Origin: Moorena producens 3L
GTDB taxonomy: Bacteria > Cyanobacteriota > Cyanobacteriia > Cyanobacteriales > Coleofasciculaceae
Assembly: GCF_000211815.1 (NCBI RefSeq)
Contig: NZ_GL890829.1
Span: 21,960 to 76,749, forward strand
DNA: 54,790 bases
Direction: 5' to 3'
Shown: one piece after another, positions 42,292 to 50,587 of the stretch
How the letters are laid out: every line of letters starts with the position of its first letter
Numbering within the stretch: position 1 is the stretch's first letter
Notes under the pieces: model-generated
What the model saw: the letters and a program-made list of their open reading frames with translations, nothing else
What the model was told of the DNA's origin: nothing
Database searches by the model: none
Position numbers and translations under genes: made by a program

Positions 42292-42418
42292 TAGCGGAGC
42301 GGGATTTGAACCCGCAACCTCCGGTGAATCAAGGGTGGGGTTCGTTTAGAAGACGATAACCCTCAATTCTTCGGCCCTTTCGGGCAAAATTGGCGCTCTC
42401 CCATTGAGCTACCCGTTA
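42292..42418 (-). tRNA. tRNA-like gene with ~50-base insertion in the anticodon region
   Basis: Minus strand: acceptor TAACGGG pairs with TCCGCTA (one mismatch, one G-U), D arm GCTC-AATGGGA-GAGC, and a perfect T arm GCGGG-TTCAAAT-CCCGC preceded by an AGGTT variable loop. But 75 bases instead of the expected ~22 separate the D and T arms. The extra text includes GCCCGAAAGGGC and GAAGAATTGAGGGTTATCG, which recur in the adjacent copy at 42190-42276. The anticodon cannot be assigned. Confidence 0.5.
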
Positions 42419-42744
42419 CAGAACAAGCTAAACCCAAACCAGATTGCTAAATGAGTTGCTTGAGTTACTTTTATATGACATTTGTAATATAAAAAATGAA
42501 GCGTCAAGTTTGGCTCTTCCGTACTTGTTATGCTAAATTAACACTTTGCCAAAGGGACTGAGGCCGTAGGCCACGCGGGGCGCGTTCGGAGCAGGGACTT
42601 CGGAGCAGGAGGAAGAGGCAGCTATATGGGAAAAATTTATGGTTAAATAGCCTCATAACCCTTACACAGTAAGCTTTTCGGGGGGGGGTAAACTATAAAT
42701 TTAGCATAGTAGGTACTGAAGAACCTCAAGTTTTTAGGGGCAAG
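42419..42744. other. Spacer before the YggU region
   Basis: About 325 bases. A 'gccgtaggccacgcggggcgcgttcggagcaggg' palindromic module is near 42565-42610. No gene. Confidence 0.5.
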
Positions 42745-42967
42745 ATGAGTCAAGAAATTTACCGCGATTGGCGCAGTCGTTTGACTCCAATGGTTTGGCT
42801 CGAATTAGGGTTATGTTGCGATCGCAACAGAAGTCTTTACACTTACCAGAGCCGATCCGGATCAGTATGCTACTCTGGTAAACGGTGACTACATTAAAAC
42901 TTCCGATACCCAGAAGCCAGAAGATTTTGACGAAACTTTCATTGATGAAGAGGCGAGTTCAAGTTAA
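42745..42967 (+). pseudogene. Small conserved-type protein gene with a one-base frameshift
   Basis: From the ATG at 42745 the frame gives MSQEIYRDWRSRLTPMVWLELG. One extra base at about 42811-42813 (GGGTTATG) then breaks it. In the next frame the reading continues YVAIATEVFTLTRADPDQYATLVNGDYIKTSDTQKPEDFDETFIDEEASSS to the TAA at 42965-42967. The total, 223 bases, is a 74-codon gene plus one. Both halves are well-formed protein. It overlaps the start of the YggU gene by 23 bases. Family unknown to me. A sequencing error is an alternative explanation. Confidence 0.65.
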
Positions 42968-43172
42968 ACCCAATTCTAAACATCAAAAGATAGAAGACTC
43001 AGACGATGGGACACTCAAGGTGCATTTGAAGTCACCACCTGTAGATGGCAAGGCCAATCAGGAGTTAATTGAGTTGCTGGCTCAAAGGTTTAAAGTACCA
43101 AAGTCTCGTATCCAAATTAAGTCAGGTTTATCCTCAAGGAATAAATTGATTGAAATCAACACCAATGCCTAG
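42945..43172 (+). CDS. YggU / DUF167 family protein
   Basis: 75 residues from MKRRVQVKPNSKHQKIEDSDDGTLKVHLKSPPVDGKANQELIELLAQRFKVPKSRIQIKSGLSSRNKLIEI. PPVDGKANQELIELLA and SGLSSRNK are the YggU signatures. The frame is open to 42885, but the Met at 42945 is the family start and the extra residues belong to the overlapping gene. Function unknown. Confidence 0.88.
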   Translation: MKRRVQVKPNSKHQKIEDSDDGTLKVHLKSPPVDGKANQELIELLAQRFKVPKSRIQIKSGLSSRNKLIEINTNA

Positions 43173-43399
43173 CTAGCTGCAATAGGTCACCCATGACCAA
43201 TACCGTCAGGATTAGCCCAAATGTAACTTAAATCCCTGGAATTGGAGGATTTAGCCGAAAATACAACCATCCAAAATCCAAAAATCCCAGTTGATAGCCT
43301 TCGTGCTAAGCACGGAGCTAGAGTCCAAACAGAGCCAGACTGACAAGCAATCGGATATGCTTAGTTTTGGTGTATTAGTATCTTATCGAAACAACACAA

Positions 43400-44311
43400 G
43401 TGTCAATCTCTTCATCTACTGCCCCACAAGTCAGCACACTTCAGAAAACTGTAGTTACTATCGTTATCGCCATGTCCCCTGTGGGAGTAATCGCTGCGAT
43501 AGTAGTTATGTTCCTTGAGAAACTGAACGTCCAGCCTCTCGATATTGGTCTTTTTCTCGGGATGTACATCCTGAATTTCATCGGGATTACCGTCGGGTAT
43601 CACAGGCTTTTTAGCCATCGTGCCTTTCATACTGGACCCTTTATAAGGGCATTCTTAGCCATTGCTGGATGTATGGCAGCTCAAGGACCAGTCACTAGCT
43701 GGGTTCACCATCATCGCTGCCATCATATTTACTCTGACCAAGACGGAGACACTCACTCACCCCATCTTCACCAGGGAGGATTTTGGGGATTTATCCAAGG
43801 GTTTTGGCATTCCCATATTGCTTGGATTGTGAATGTGGATTGGCAGCCTCCCTATAAGTATGCTCCTGACCTAATCAAGGACAAGCTGATCCGAAGAATA
43901 GACAACCTCTACGTCTTTTGGGTATTGCTGTCCCTGTTAATTCCTGGTTTCCTGGGTGGAGTCTTGACTGGTTCTGTCTCAGGAGTCTTAGGTGGTTTAA
44001 TCTGGGGCGGAGCATTTCGGATTTTTCTGGTTCGTCAAATCACCTTTTGTGTCAACTCAGTTTGCCACCTGTGGGGAAACGAGCTGTTTACTACCTCTGA
44101 TATGAGCAAGAACAATCCTATCGTCGCCATCTTGACCCTTGGTGAAGGGTGGCACAATAATCACCATGCTTTTCCCAACTCAGCAAGATTTGGACATTAT
44201 TGGTGGCAACTTGACCTGGGTTGGTTCTTCATCCTGCTGCTTCAGCGCTTAGGACTGGCCTGGAATGTCAAATTACCATCCTCAGACCAACTGCAACCTA
44301 GAAACATCTAA
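43400..44311 (+). CDS. Acyl-lipid/acyl-CoA fatty acid desaturase (Delta-9 type)
   Basis: Membrane di-iron desaturase. 303 residues with the three histidine boxes HRLFSH, HRCHH (in SWVHHHRCHHIYSD) and HNNHH (in GEGWHNNHHAFPNSARFG), spaced as in DesC-type enzymes, and four membrane helices. Start at 43400 gives a short polar N-terminus. It would introduce a double bond in stearoyl chains of membrane lipids. Position of the double bond is inferred from family. Confidence 0.9.
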   Translation: MSISSSTAPQVSTLQKTVVTIVIAMSPVGVIAAIVVMFLEKLNVQPLDIGLFLGMYILNFIGITVGYHRLFSHRAFHTGPFIRAFLAIAGCMAAQGPVTSWVHHHRCHHIYSDQDGDTHSPHLHQGGFWGFIQGFWHSHIAWIVNVDWQPPYKYAPDLIKDKLIRRIDNLYVFWVLLSLLIPGFLGGVLTGSVSGVLGGLIWGGAFRIFLVRQITFCVNSVCHLWGNELFTTSDMSKNNPIVAILTLGEGWHNNHHAFPNSARFGHYWWQLDLGWFFILLLQRLGLAWNVKLPSSDQLQPRNI

Positions 44312-44355
44312 TCCCAGGATTAAGAATTTCAGGTGAACTACCTTTCGCTGCGCAC

Positions 44356-44371
44356 GCCCCTCGCGAGGGGC
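44356..44371 (+). terminator. Terminator-like palindrome after the desaturase gene
   Basis: Perfect 16-base palindrome GCCCCTCGCGAGGGGC followed by TTTCTAATT, 45 bases past the desaturase stop. Confidence 0.6.
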
Positions 44372-44552
44372 TTTCTAATTCACGGGGTACTGTCTTGTAG
44401 ACACTTGATAGATAATCTCTCTAGATGTTCCCTCCCCCTGTTAAACTAGAAAAGGCTATGTTGCTCAAAGCTAAGGTTTTAAAGCCTTGGAATTCAAGAC
44501 CAAGCTGCGCTATGGTCGTGGCTAGGATGTCAAATCCAGGAGAAAAACATTC

Positions 44553-45275
44553 GTGCTAACACTGGGCGTAAATATCGACCATATTGCCACAATTCGTCAG
44601 GCACGGCGCACTGTAGAACCTGACCCAGTGGCAGCAGCGGTGTTGGCAGAGCTTGCTGGTGCGGATGGCATCACCGCACATCTAAGAGAGGATCGACGTC
44701 ACATTCAAAATAGGGACATTGCTCTGTTAAGACAAACGGTGCGAACTCATCTGAATTTGGAAATGGCACCTACCGATGAAATGGTAGCGATCGCTCTAGA
44801 TGTCAAACCCGATTACGTTACCCTCGTACCAGAAAAACGAGAAGAAGTGACTACCGAGGGAGGGCTAGATGTAGCAGGGCAAATGCCTCGCCTTACTGAG
44901 GTTGTAGCCCAGTTACAGAACACTGGCATTCCCGTTAGCTTATTTATAGACGCTGATCCCGCCCAAATCGATGCTTCTGCTAAAACAAAAGCTAAATTTA
45001 TTGAGCTCCACACGGGGAGTTATGCAGAAGCTACTGATGAAGTCAGTCAGGCTAAAGAATTAAAAGTTTTGGCCTCCGGATGCCAACAAGCGATTGCTGC
45101 TGGCTTACGAGTCAATGCTGGTCATGGTCTTACCTACTGGAATGTTTACCCGGTTGCTTGTATCGAAGGTATGGAAGAACTCAATATTGGTCATAGCATC
45201 ATTGCTCGGGCATCTCTGGTGGGTATAGAACGGGCGGTCAGAGAAATGAAACAAGCGATGCAAGGTAAATTTTGA
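44553..45275 (+). CDS. pdxJ: Pyridoxine 5'-phosphate synthase
   Basis: Condenses 1-deoxyxylulose 5-phosphate with 3-amino-2-oxopropyl phosphate to pyridoxine 5'-phosphate. 240 residues starting with GTG: MLTLGVNIDHIATIRQARRTVEPDPVAAAVLAELAGADGITAHLREDRRHI, with VTLVPEKREEVTTEGGLDV and NAGHGLTYWNV. Presence implies the DXP-dependent vitamin B6 route. Followed closely by ycf54. Confidence 0.96.
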   Translation: MLTLGVNIDHIATIRQARRTVEPDPVAAAVLAELAGADGITAHLREDRRHIQNRDIALLRQTVRTHLNLEMAPTDEMVAIALDVKPDYVTLVPEKREEVTTEGGLDVAGQMPRLTEVVAQLQNTGIPVSLFIDADPAQIDASAKTKAKFIELHTGSYAEATDEVSQAKELKVLASGCQQAIAAGLRVNAGHGLTYWNVYPVACIEGMEELNIGHSIIARASLVGIERAVREMKQAMQGKF

Positions 45276-45297
45276 GCTTTCCTCAGTAACTGAAACT

Positions 45298-45621
45298 ATG
45301 CAAACTTACTACTACGTTTTAGCCAGTCAACAATTCCTTGAAGAAGAACCATTGGAGGAAGTACTTCGGGAACGTACCAGGCACTACCATGAACAGGAAA
45401 AAGAAATAGACTTTTGGTTAGTCAACCAGCCAGCATTCTTGGAAAGTTCCCAAATGTCCCAGGTCAAGCAGGAATGTCCGCAACCAGCAACGGCGATAAT
45501 TTCTACTAATCCTAAGTTCATCACCTGGTTAAAGCTGCGCCTAGAATTTGTCAAAACTGGTGAATTTCAGGCACCATCAGATAGTATACCTGACCCTCTA
45601 GCGTCTCTGGCATCAGTTTGA
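45298..45621 (+). CDS. ycf54: Ycf54, Mg-protoporphyrin monomethyl ester cyclase subunit
   Basis: 107 residues: TYYYVLASQQFLEEEPLEEVLRERTRHYHEQEKEIDFWLVNQPAFL...FITWLKLRLEFVKTGEFQAPSDSIPDPLASLASV. This is the conserved Ycf54 sequence (Slr1780 type). It binds the aerobic AcsF cyclase and is needed for normal chlorophyll isocyclic ring formation. 22 bases separate it from pdxJ, so they are probably co-transcribed. Confidence 0.9.
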   Translation: MQTYYYVLASQQFLEEEPLEEVLRERTRHYHEQEKEIDFWLVNQPAFLESSQMSQVKQECPQPATAIISTNPKFITWLKLRLEFVKTGEFQAPSDSIPDPLASLASV

Positions 45622-45675
45622 TGGTTAGTTTTTTGCTTCCAAGACAGTGGCTATGGGTCTACTTTCTAATCATCT

Positions 45676-46323
45676 ATGACCAGGGAAACAATACAGTTTA
45701 TTTTACAAATTTTATCGATAGCACTGGCTGCTTTAGCTGGTGTCTTTGATTCGGTTTATGCTCAACCAATAACTCCTCAATGCCAACCACCACAAAACGG
45801 TGAGTACATTTTGTTAGTGCTTAGCCGAACTAGGAAAAATCACGAACAAATTCAACGAATTTTACCCAACACTGCAAAAACTAATTTTTGTCAATATTTG
45901 GAAGACATAGTAACTCGCGTTGGGGGTTTCAGAGGGATTAACGATGCTAAAGATTGGGCACGCTATCTGGATCAGGTAGTTGGATACTCAGCTTTTGTAG
46001 TTCAATCTCCACCGTCAAGCCAGCCTAATACTATACAGACTGCTACTATACAAGGTTATACTCCTCAGGGATTGGGTGATGGTTATGCAGTTCTGGTGGA
46101 CTACTTCAATCAACCAGAAGTGGCATCCCGACTAGAGCAACTACTGGGCGTCAATGTTGGCTTGGTTTCTTATGCTCAGCGACCTTACTTACTGACAGTA
46201 CACACAACTAGTGAAACCCAAGCTAACTCAATCTTAAGGCGACTGAGCGCAGGGGGGTTTTGGGCAATGGTTGTTGATAGTCGCCGAGTTACCCTACTAA
46301 AACGTAAGGTGGTTCGCTTTTAA
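45676..46323 (+). CDS. Exported hypothetical protein
   Basis: 215 residues with a signal peptide (IQFILQILSIALAALAGVFDSVYAQP, cleavage near Ala-Gln). The mature part has two alpha/beta modules, about 40-115 (GEYILLVLSRTRKNHEQIQRIL...GGFRGINDAKDWARYLDQVVGYSAFVV) and 125-210 (GDGYAVLVDYFNQPEVASRLEQLLG...YLLTVHTTSETQANSILRRLSAGGFWAMVVDSRRV), which look like tandem SPOR-like units. Follows ycf54 by 55 bases on the same strand. Function unknown. Confidence 0.7.
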   Translation: MTRETIQFILQILSIALAALAGVFDSVYAQPITPQCQPPQNGEYILLVLSRTRKNHEQIQRILPNTAKTNFCQYLEDIVTRVGGFRGINDAKDWARYLDQVVGYSAFVVQSPPSSQPNTIQTATIQGYTPQGLGDGYAVLVDYFNQPEVASRLEQLLGVNVGLVSYAQRPYLLTVHTTSETQANSILRRLSAGGFWAMVVDSRRVTLLKRKVVRF

Positions 46324-46382
46324 CTAGTTCCGCTTGAACTAGTTAATGGCAAATTACTAATTAAAATTACTAATTAACATGA

Positions 46383-46838
46383 TTAATAAGCCGTTGCTGC
46401 TATACAAGAAATAGCGATACCTAACACCAAACCAACAAGCACCTGAAAGGGTGTATGACCTAATAATTCCTTAAGGCGGTCTTCTTTCAACTCTTTGTCT
46501 TCGCTAAAAAACTGATCGATAATTTGGTTGAGAATTCGAGCTTGCTTACCGGCAGCTTGCCTGACACCAGCAGCATCATACATGACTATGATGGCAAACA
46601 CTAAAGCGATCGCAAATTCTGGAGAAGCCCATCCCACCGTTTGTCCTACACCAAATGCTAAGGCAGTGACGAATGCTGAGTGAGAACTAGGCATTCCACC
46701 AGCAGTCACCAGTATCCGAAGATTAAGTTTGCGATTTTTGGTTAGATCAACCAAAAATTTAAATAGTTGAGCCACCAGACAAGCGATGAGCGCAACCAGC
46801 AACACCTGGTTGTTTAGGATGTCGCTAAAGTCCTGCAT
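46383..46838 (-). CDS. Divergent PAP2 family membrane protein
   Basis: 151 residues with four hydrophobic helices. GGMPSSHSAFVTALAFGVG and YDAAGVRQAAGKQARILNQII identify the divergent PAP2/DUF212 family, related to membrane acid phosphatases. The first catalytic PAP2 motif is missing as in other members, so phosphatase activity is uncertain. Confidence 0.88.
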   Translation of the reverse strand: MQDFSDILNNQVLLVALIACLVAQLFKFLVDLTKNRKLNLRILVTAGGMPSSHSAFVTALAFGVGQTVGWASPEFAIALVFAIIVMYDAAGVRQAAGKQARILNQIIDQFFSEDKELKEDRLKELLGHTPFQVLVGLVLGIAISCIAATAY

Positions 46839-47060
46839 AATTATTTACTTTAAATTGGTCATTGGTCATCGGTAACTCAGCATTGGGGAAACGATTAAGG
46901 ATGAAGGATCAAGTATGAAGTTATGAAGTATGTTCCCCCGATAGCGTCCCTTCTAGGGTATAATTAAGGATGAAGTATATTTGTTTTTGGTGTTCCTGTA
47001 GGCTAGGATTAAAGACTTCATCCTTTAACTTTCGTTGGCCTTACCCCAATACCAAGTACC

Positions 47061-47990
47061 TTAATGAGTGCGATTCACAATAAAGTCAGCGATCGCAATC
47101 AGGGGTTGAGCCTTTTCCCCAAAGGATTCAATTTGAGCTTTTGCCTCATTCACCAGCTCCTGGGCTTTGGCTTTTGATGCCTCTAGCCCCCATAGGCTAG
47201 GATAAGTAGCCTTTTGTGCTTTAATATCCTTACCTGCTGTTTTACCTAGTTCCTCCTGGGTAGCAGTTATATCTAGGATGTCATCGACAATTTGAAATGC
47301 TAAACCAATATTTTGGGCATATTTGGATAGCCTTTGTAAGTTAGCTGCCGTTGCCCCTGCCAATATTCCACCACAAACTACACAGGCTTCTAGCAAAGCA
47401 CCAGTTTTATGAGTATGGATAAAGGAGAGGGTTTCTTCTTTAATATCCGACTTACCTTCTGATTCGAGATCAAGCACTTGACCCCCAACCAATCCCGATG
47501 CTCCGACTGCTTTAGCCAACCAAGCAACTACCTGCAAAACTTGGGGAGCTGGTACATTTTTAGTTTGAGCCGCCGCATATTCAAATGCATAAGCTAATAA
47601 ACCATCACCTGCGAGGATGGCAATGTCCTCACCAAATACTTTGTGGTTAGTTAGTTTACCCCGACGGTAATCGTCATTGTCCATTGCTGGTAGGTCATCA
47701 TGAATCAATGACATGGTATGGATCATTTCCAGAGCGCAGGAGGTTGGCATTGCCATCTCCACCGTGCCACCCATCAGCTCACAGGTAGCTAGGCACAGAA
47801 TCGGGCGCAAGCGTTTACCTCCAGCCAACAGAGAATAGCGCATTGCCTCGTAAATTTTGTCCGGCTCCATTCGGGGCAGAGCCTGGTCTAAAGCTGACTC
47901 AATTAGAGCCTTTCGCTCTTTTAAGTAAGTTAGTAAGTCTAAACTTGGGGATTCCCTCTTGGGGGTAGGTCGCCCCTCCGTCGCTACCAT
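47061..47990 (-). CDS. crtE: Geranylgeranyl diphosphate synthase
   Basis: trans-Prenyltransferase making GGPP for carotenoids, phytol and quinones. 309 residues with the first Asp-rich motif DDLPAMDNDDYRRG and the second DDILD (in AFQIVDDILDIT), plus GGKRLRP and FQIVDD. Length and N-terminus match cyanobacterial CrtE. On the minus strand between the PAP2 gene and folD. Confidence 0.93.
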   Translation of the reverse strand: MVATEGRPTPKRESPSLDLLTYLKERKALIESALDQALPRMEPDKIYEAMRYSLLAGGKRLRPILCLATCELMGGTVEMAMPTSCALEMIHTMSLIHDDLPAMDNDDYRRGKLTNHKVFGEDIAILAGDGLLAYAFEYAAAQTKNVPAPQVLQVVAWLAKAVGASGLVGGQVLDLESEGKSDIKEETLSFIHTHKTGALLEACVVCGGILAGATAANLQRLSKYAQNIGLAFQIVDDILDITATQEELGKTAGKDIKAQKATYPSLWGLEASKAKAQELVNEAKAQIESFGEKAQPLIAIADFIVNRTH

Positions 47991-48361
47991 GCCTTGATTC
48001 CTTGATTATCTGATTCCTCTAACAATTTTACGGGGCTGGGGGTCTTCTTGAAACTACCTTGTCTAATTCTCCTACTTCTCGTTTGATGAACAAAACTCTT
48101 TACTGATGCTAATTAGGATTGTCGAGTTTTGAAATTTATGAAATTTATCAGTAGCGCTAAACTAGAGTCTAACCCTCTCAAACCCAACATTTAATATGTT
48201 CGTAAAACTTACAACACAGATTTATAATAGTTTTATATTTTATAGCTTTCAGTCTTCTTAATTAGTTCTTTTGTTGACCAGGCCTGCTGTGACATGAAAT
48301 TATTTTAATCATAAACAACGGTTTGATTGATTGTTGTCAATCTTCACGAGAGCAAAACTGT
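47991..48361. other. AT-rich spacer
   Basis: About 370 bases between crtE and folD; no gene, hairpin or repeat recognised. Confidence 0.5.
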
Positions 48362-49225
48362 TCAAGAATACCTCTTTGTATAACTAAGGATCGTATTATT
48401 TAGTAGCATAGCCACTGTCATCGGTCCGACGCCACCAGGGACAGGGGTAATATATCGGGCTATTTCCTGAACAGAGTCAAAGTGGACATCTCCCAGAAGA
48501 CGAGATTTTTCTTGTTGATCACTAACGCGATTGATACCAACATCAATTACGACAGCACCTGGTTTTACCATGTCACTGGTAATCAGTTGAGGTCGTCCCA
48601 CAGCTGCTACCAAAATATCAGCGCGACGTGTCAGCTCCCCCAGATCTTGGGTGCGCGAATGAGCAATTGTTACTGTAGCGTTGGCTTCTAGTAGCATCAG
48701 TGCTAGGGGTTTACCTACTAAAATACTACGTCCTACCACTACTGTCTTTTGACCAGACAAATTAATCTGGTACTCTTGCAACAGGCGCATTATCCCTGCT
48801 GGTGTACAGCTACGTAAACCAGGGTCTCCCCGCAGCAGACGACCTAGATTAACAGGGTGTAATCCATCAGCATCTTTATCCGGATGGATTTGGTGCAGTA
48901 ATGAAACAGCATCTAGGTGGTCGGGTAAGGGCAGCTGGAGCAGAATTCCATCTACACGCTGATCTTGATTGAGCGAGTTAATGGTTTCCTCGAGTTCTGT
49001 TTGGGAGGTGTTACTGGGAAAATGACGACCAAATGAAGCAATGCCCACCTTAGCACAGGCACGTTCCTTATTACGAACATAGGCAGCGCTAGCAGGGTTG
49101 TCACCTACCATCAACACTGCTAATCCAGGAGGTCGTCCATGTTTCAACATCAGCTTCTGTGTCTGTTCTTGCAGCTGGGTCTGAATTTTTTTAGCTATGG
49201 TCTTACCATCGAGTATGTTCGTCAT
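48362..49225 (-). CDS. folD: Bifunctional methylenetetrahydrofolate dehydrogenase/cyclohydrolase
   Basis: Supplies 10-formyl-THF for purine and formyl-Met synthesis. 287 residues: AAYVRNKERACAKVGI (catalytic Lys in YxxxK), DGILLQLPLPDHL, and the NADP-binding VVGRSILVGKPLALMLLEANATVTIAHSRT. C-terminus ends with the conserved GGVGPMTVAMLLNNT. Normal length. Confidence 0.96.
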   Translation of the reverse strand: MTNILDGKTIAKKIQTQLQEQTQKLMLKHGRPPGLAVLMVGDNPASAAYVRNKERACAKVGIASFGRHFPSNTSQTELEETINSLNQDQRVDGILLQLPLPDHLDAVSLLHQIHPDKDADGLHPVNLGRLLRGDPGLRSCTPAGIMRLLQEYQINLSGQKTVVVGRSILVGKPLALMLLEANATVTIAHSRTQDLGELTRRADILVAAVGRPQLITSDMVKPGAVVIDVGINRVSDQQEKSRLLGDVHFDSVQEIARYITPVPGGVGPMTVAMLLNNTILSYTKRYS

Positions 49226-49415
49226 TGGTCAATTGGGTTAAACAGTGTAGACGGGTGTACAGATGCTGCCTACTTGGGTTAGAACATTGTAGATGCATGG
49301 AGCGACTTACCTTAGGCTGGGGAACGAACATTCAAGTTTCAACCTACTTCCTTTTTCACTCCTCCAAACAGAGTTCATTGGCAACTGACAACTGAAAACA
49401 TCATAGGATTTCAAT

Positions 49416-49868
49416 ATGCCAACTAAGTATTGGTCAACTCTTTTACCGTTTTGGGTTTTACTTGTAGGAGCCGGGACTGTTGGCTGTAGTCCCTTAGCCC
49501 ATAATGGCATTCATCAGCTTAATATTAGCTACCCTGGTGTAAAGGTCACAAAAATCGGTGAAATACCACAAAATCAGAATACTATCGATACAGTCTACCT
49601 TCGGGGTAAAGTTACTAATCAAGCACCACTTTTAGATGCGAATGCTTATGAACTCAAAGATGCAACTAGTACCATTTGGGTAGTCTCTCAGGGAACTTTG
49701 CCCAATATCGGTGATCAAGTCTTGATCCACGGTAAGGCTCAATTTCAAAGCATTCCCATTGCTGGACAAGATTTGGGTGAATTCTTTATTCAAGAGCTTG
49801 AGCAGCTACAACGGCAAGTCTATCAACCCAAGTCCCCCTTACTTCCAAGACCCACAGATGAGCAGTAA
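49416..49868 (+). CDS. Putative lipoprotein with OB-like domain
   Basis: 150 residues. N-terminal hydrophobic segment (WSTLLPFWVLLVGAGTVGC) ends in a lipobox-like GTVGC, so membrane anchoring by lipidation is likely. Residues ~45-130 (GEIPQNQNTIDTVYLRGKVTNQAPLLDANAYELKDATSTIWVVSQGTLPNIGDQVLIHGKAQ) look like a small OB-fold of the type found in bacterial exported proteins. It overlaps the Nudix gene downstream by 11 bases (ATGAGCAGTAA), indicating coupling. Confidence 0.7.
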   Translation: MPTKYWSTLLPFWVLLVGAGTVGCSPLAHNGIHQLNISYPGVKVTKIGEIPQNQNTIDTVYLRGKVTNQAPLLDANAYELKDATSTIWVVSQGTLPNIGDQVLIHGKAQFQSIPIAGQDLGEFFIQELEQLQRQVYQPKSPLLPRPTDEQ

Positions 49869-50298
49869 GCAAGTTCAAGTAGCGATCGCTATTCTCTATC
49901 GGCAAGGTCAGTTTCTGATGCAGCTACGGGACAATATTCCTGGTATTCTTTACCCCGGTTTGTGGGGTTTATTTGGGGGGCACATAGAACCCGGAGAAAC
50001 CCCAATCGAAGCTCTCAGGCGGGAATTGCTGGAAGAAATTAGCTATGCACTACCCTCAGCATCTTTGTTTGGCCATTATCCTGAACCCCATGTGTTACGT
50101 CATGTTTTTGCAGTACCCCTGACCGTGGAAGTCTCACAATTGGTCTTAGGGGAAGGCTGGGATATGGGGTTGTTGACTCCTGAGCAGATTCGCCAGGGGG
50201 AGTCTTATTCTGCCAAGGCTGGTCAAGTGCGACCCCTTGGTCCTGCTCATCAGCGTATTCTACTGGATTTTCTGGAGAAGCGATCGAGCTTGGTATAA
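49858..50298 (+). CDS. Nudix hydrolase
   Basis: 146 residues. The Nudix box is GHIEPGETPIEALRRELLEEIS (Gx5Ex7RExxEE satisfied, last Gly replaced). Substrate is unknown; hydrolyses nucleoside diphosphate-linked compounds in general. The frame extends back to 49759, but the ATG at 49858 (MSSKQVQVAIAILYRQGQFL) gives the typical start and its codons overlap the lipoprotein stop. Confidence 0.85.
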   Translation: MSSKQVQVAIAILYRQGQFLMQLRDNIPGILYPGLWGLFGGHIEPGETPIEALRRELLEEISYALPSASLFGHYPEPHVLRHVFAVPLTVEVSQLVLGEGWDMGLLTPEQIRQGESYSAKAGQVRPLGPAHQRILLDFLEKRSSLV

Positions 50299-50587
50299 GC
50301 GCCCTTTTAACCGGAAACCTGGGCAAGAACAACCAGATCACCTACCCTAAACCCAGGGCCAAAGGCGAACAACTGGATAACCTTAAACCTTCAACCTTTC
50401 ACGGACAACACAGCATGATTGACCATAGGTCACGTTGCGCGATCGAGCATGCTTGTTGTCCTTTTTGTGATCTTGGGCATTTCTTTGCACAACCGCGACT
50501 AAAAAGCGATTGATGAATTGCCTTTAATTGGTTAAATAATTCCGGTAACAGTGCTTATCAGTATTAAATAGGCTATAATAGTACTAA

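Noticed and set aside
41975..42349. 124-codon open frame with CSGAGFEPATS
   Set aside because: That peptide is the usual false translation of the antisense strand of a tRNA T arm; the rest lies over GC-rich repeats.
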